From: Pantoea coffeiphila
GTDB lineage: Bacteria > Pseudomonadota > Gammaproteobacteria > Enterobacterales > Enterobacteriaceae
Assembly: GCF_016909495.1 (NCBI RefSeq)
Contig: NZ_JAFBFW010000001.1
Location: 248,001 to 312,000, forward strand
DNA length: 64,000 nt
Direction: 5' to 3'
Shown: positions 63,483 to 64,000 of the stretch, piece after piece
Layout of the letters: each line of letters opens with the position of its first letter
Position numbering within the stretch: the stretch's first letter is position 1
Position numbers and translations under genes: made by a program
Notes under the pieces: model-generated
The model's input: the letters and a program-made list of their open reading frames with translations, nothing else
What the model was told of the DNA's origin: nothing
Database searches by the model: none

Positions 63483-64000
63483 ATGAGTGAAGCCATTCTC
63501 TCGGGTATTCTGTGGCATCTGGTCGGTGCGGCCAGCGCCGCCTGCTTTTATGCTCCGCTAAAGAAGGTCCGCAACTGGTCGTGGGAAACCATGTGGTCAG
63601 TGGGCGGGGTGATGTCGTGGATTATCCTGCCGTGGGCAATCAGCGCCATGCTGCTGCCCAGCTTCTGGGGCTACTACAGTTCGTTCTCTTTCTCCCAACT
63701 GATGCCGGTGTTTCTGTTTGGCGCGATGTGGGGCATCGGTAACATTAACTACGGTTTAACCATGCGCTATCTCGGCATGTCGATGGGTATCGGCATTGCC
63801 ATCGGCATTACGCTGGTGGTTGGCACGCTGATGACGCCGCTGTTGCAGGGGCGCTTCGTTGAGCTGTTCAGTTCCACCGGCGGCCGCCTGACGCTGCTGG
63901 GTGTGCTGGTGGCGCTGATTGGCGTGGCGATCGTTTCCCGCGCCGGGCTGCTGAAAGAGCGGGCGATGGGCATAGCGGCGGAGGATTTCAATCTCAAGAA
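63483..64000 (+). CDS. rhaT: L-rhamnose/proton symporter RhaT, cut by window end
   Basis: First 172 residues are present; the frame is open at base 64000. It begins [20 protein letters not shown] and continues [40 protein letters not shown] and [20 protein letters not shown], practically the E. coli RhaT pattern, with about five helices so far. Inner membrane, rhamnose:H+ uptake. Ribosome site AAGGA lies eight to twelve bases before the ATG. Confidence 0.95.
   Translation, partial: MSEAILSGILWHLVGAASAACFYAPLKKVRNWSWETMWSVGGVMSWIILPWAISAMLLPSFWGYYSSFSFSQLMPVFLFGAMWGIGNINYGLTMRYLGMSMGIGIAIGITLVVGTLMTPLLQGRFVELFSSTGGRLTLLGVLVALIGVAIVSRAGLLKERAMGIAAEDFNLK

Overview
The window reads as an enterobacterial chromosome of the Erwinia/Pantoea type. 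Many blocks follow the order and sequence of the E. coli terminus region (pntA-pntB, ydgH, ydgI, rstA, rstB, asr, ydgU, ydgD, uspE, fnr, smrA, rluF, aldA), mixed with genes common in plant- and insect-associated Erwiniaceae: contact-dependent inhibition cassettes, a TonB-dependent copper receptor, a sulfone/sulfonate monooxygenase cluster and many LysR regulators. The genus is an inference from gene content; no rRNA is present.

Left part (1-5.6 kb): the 3' end of a cdiA-type toxin gene with its immunity gene, followed by two orphan toxin/immunity cassettes built on repeated pretoxin sequence, and by cdiA debris. Then come a DUF2971 gene, kptA and fosA. 7.7-12.4 kb: ydgD, ydgU (27 codons), asr with seven 54-bp repeats and a near-consensus RstA box, an M32 carboxypeptidase, and rstB. 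12.36-18.06 kb: a degraded integrative element lies exactly between rstA and rstB. It is bounded by a perfect 27-bp direct repeat made from the rstB start, and it carries a tyrosine integrase whose 5' end was replaced by an IS3-family element, an SOS-type operator, an icd 3' fragment and several unknown genes. 18.1-31.8 kb: rstA, ydgI, ydgH, pntAB, a copper-uptake pair, uspE, fnr and smrA.

Middle part (31.8-50.2 kb): accessory metabolism. There is a pcaQ-like regulator with an aromatic-acid MFS carrier; a TetR-controlled aminotransferase/MFS/2-hydroxyacid dehydrogenase operon with a perfect palindromic operator; a LysR/aminotransferase/amino-acid binding protein set; a repeat-rich non-coding stretch; and a peptide-use region (pepT, a DppA-like binding protein, LysR, an M20 peptidase and an MFS carrier).

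Right part (50.2-64 kb): a sulfur-scavenging locus. A sigma-54 activator that carries an SsuA-like ligand domain at its C-terminus is divergent from ssuD-sfnG-flavoprotein genes. The intergenic region has two palindromic enhancer-like sites and a -24/-12 promoter. Then follow rluF, a LacI-type repressor with a PTS EIICB gene and tandem operators, a TonB-C-domain lipoprotein, an SsuA-like periplasmic binding protein, aldA and the start of rhaT, cut by the window end.

The strongest candidates for something new are the sigma-54/SBP regulator with its sites, the element that splits rstA from rstB, the orphan CDI cassettes, and the TetR-controlled aminotransferase/dehydrogenase operon.
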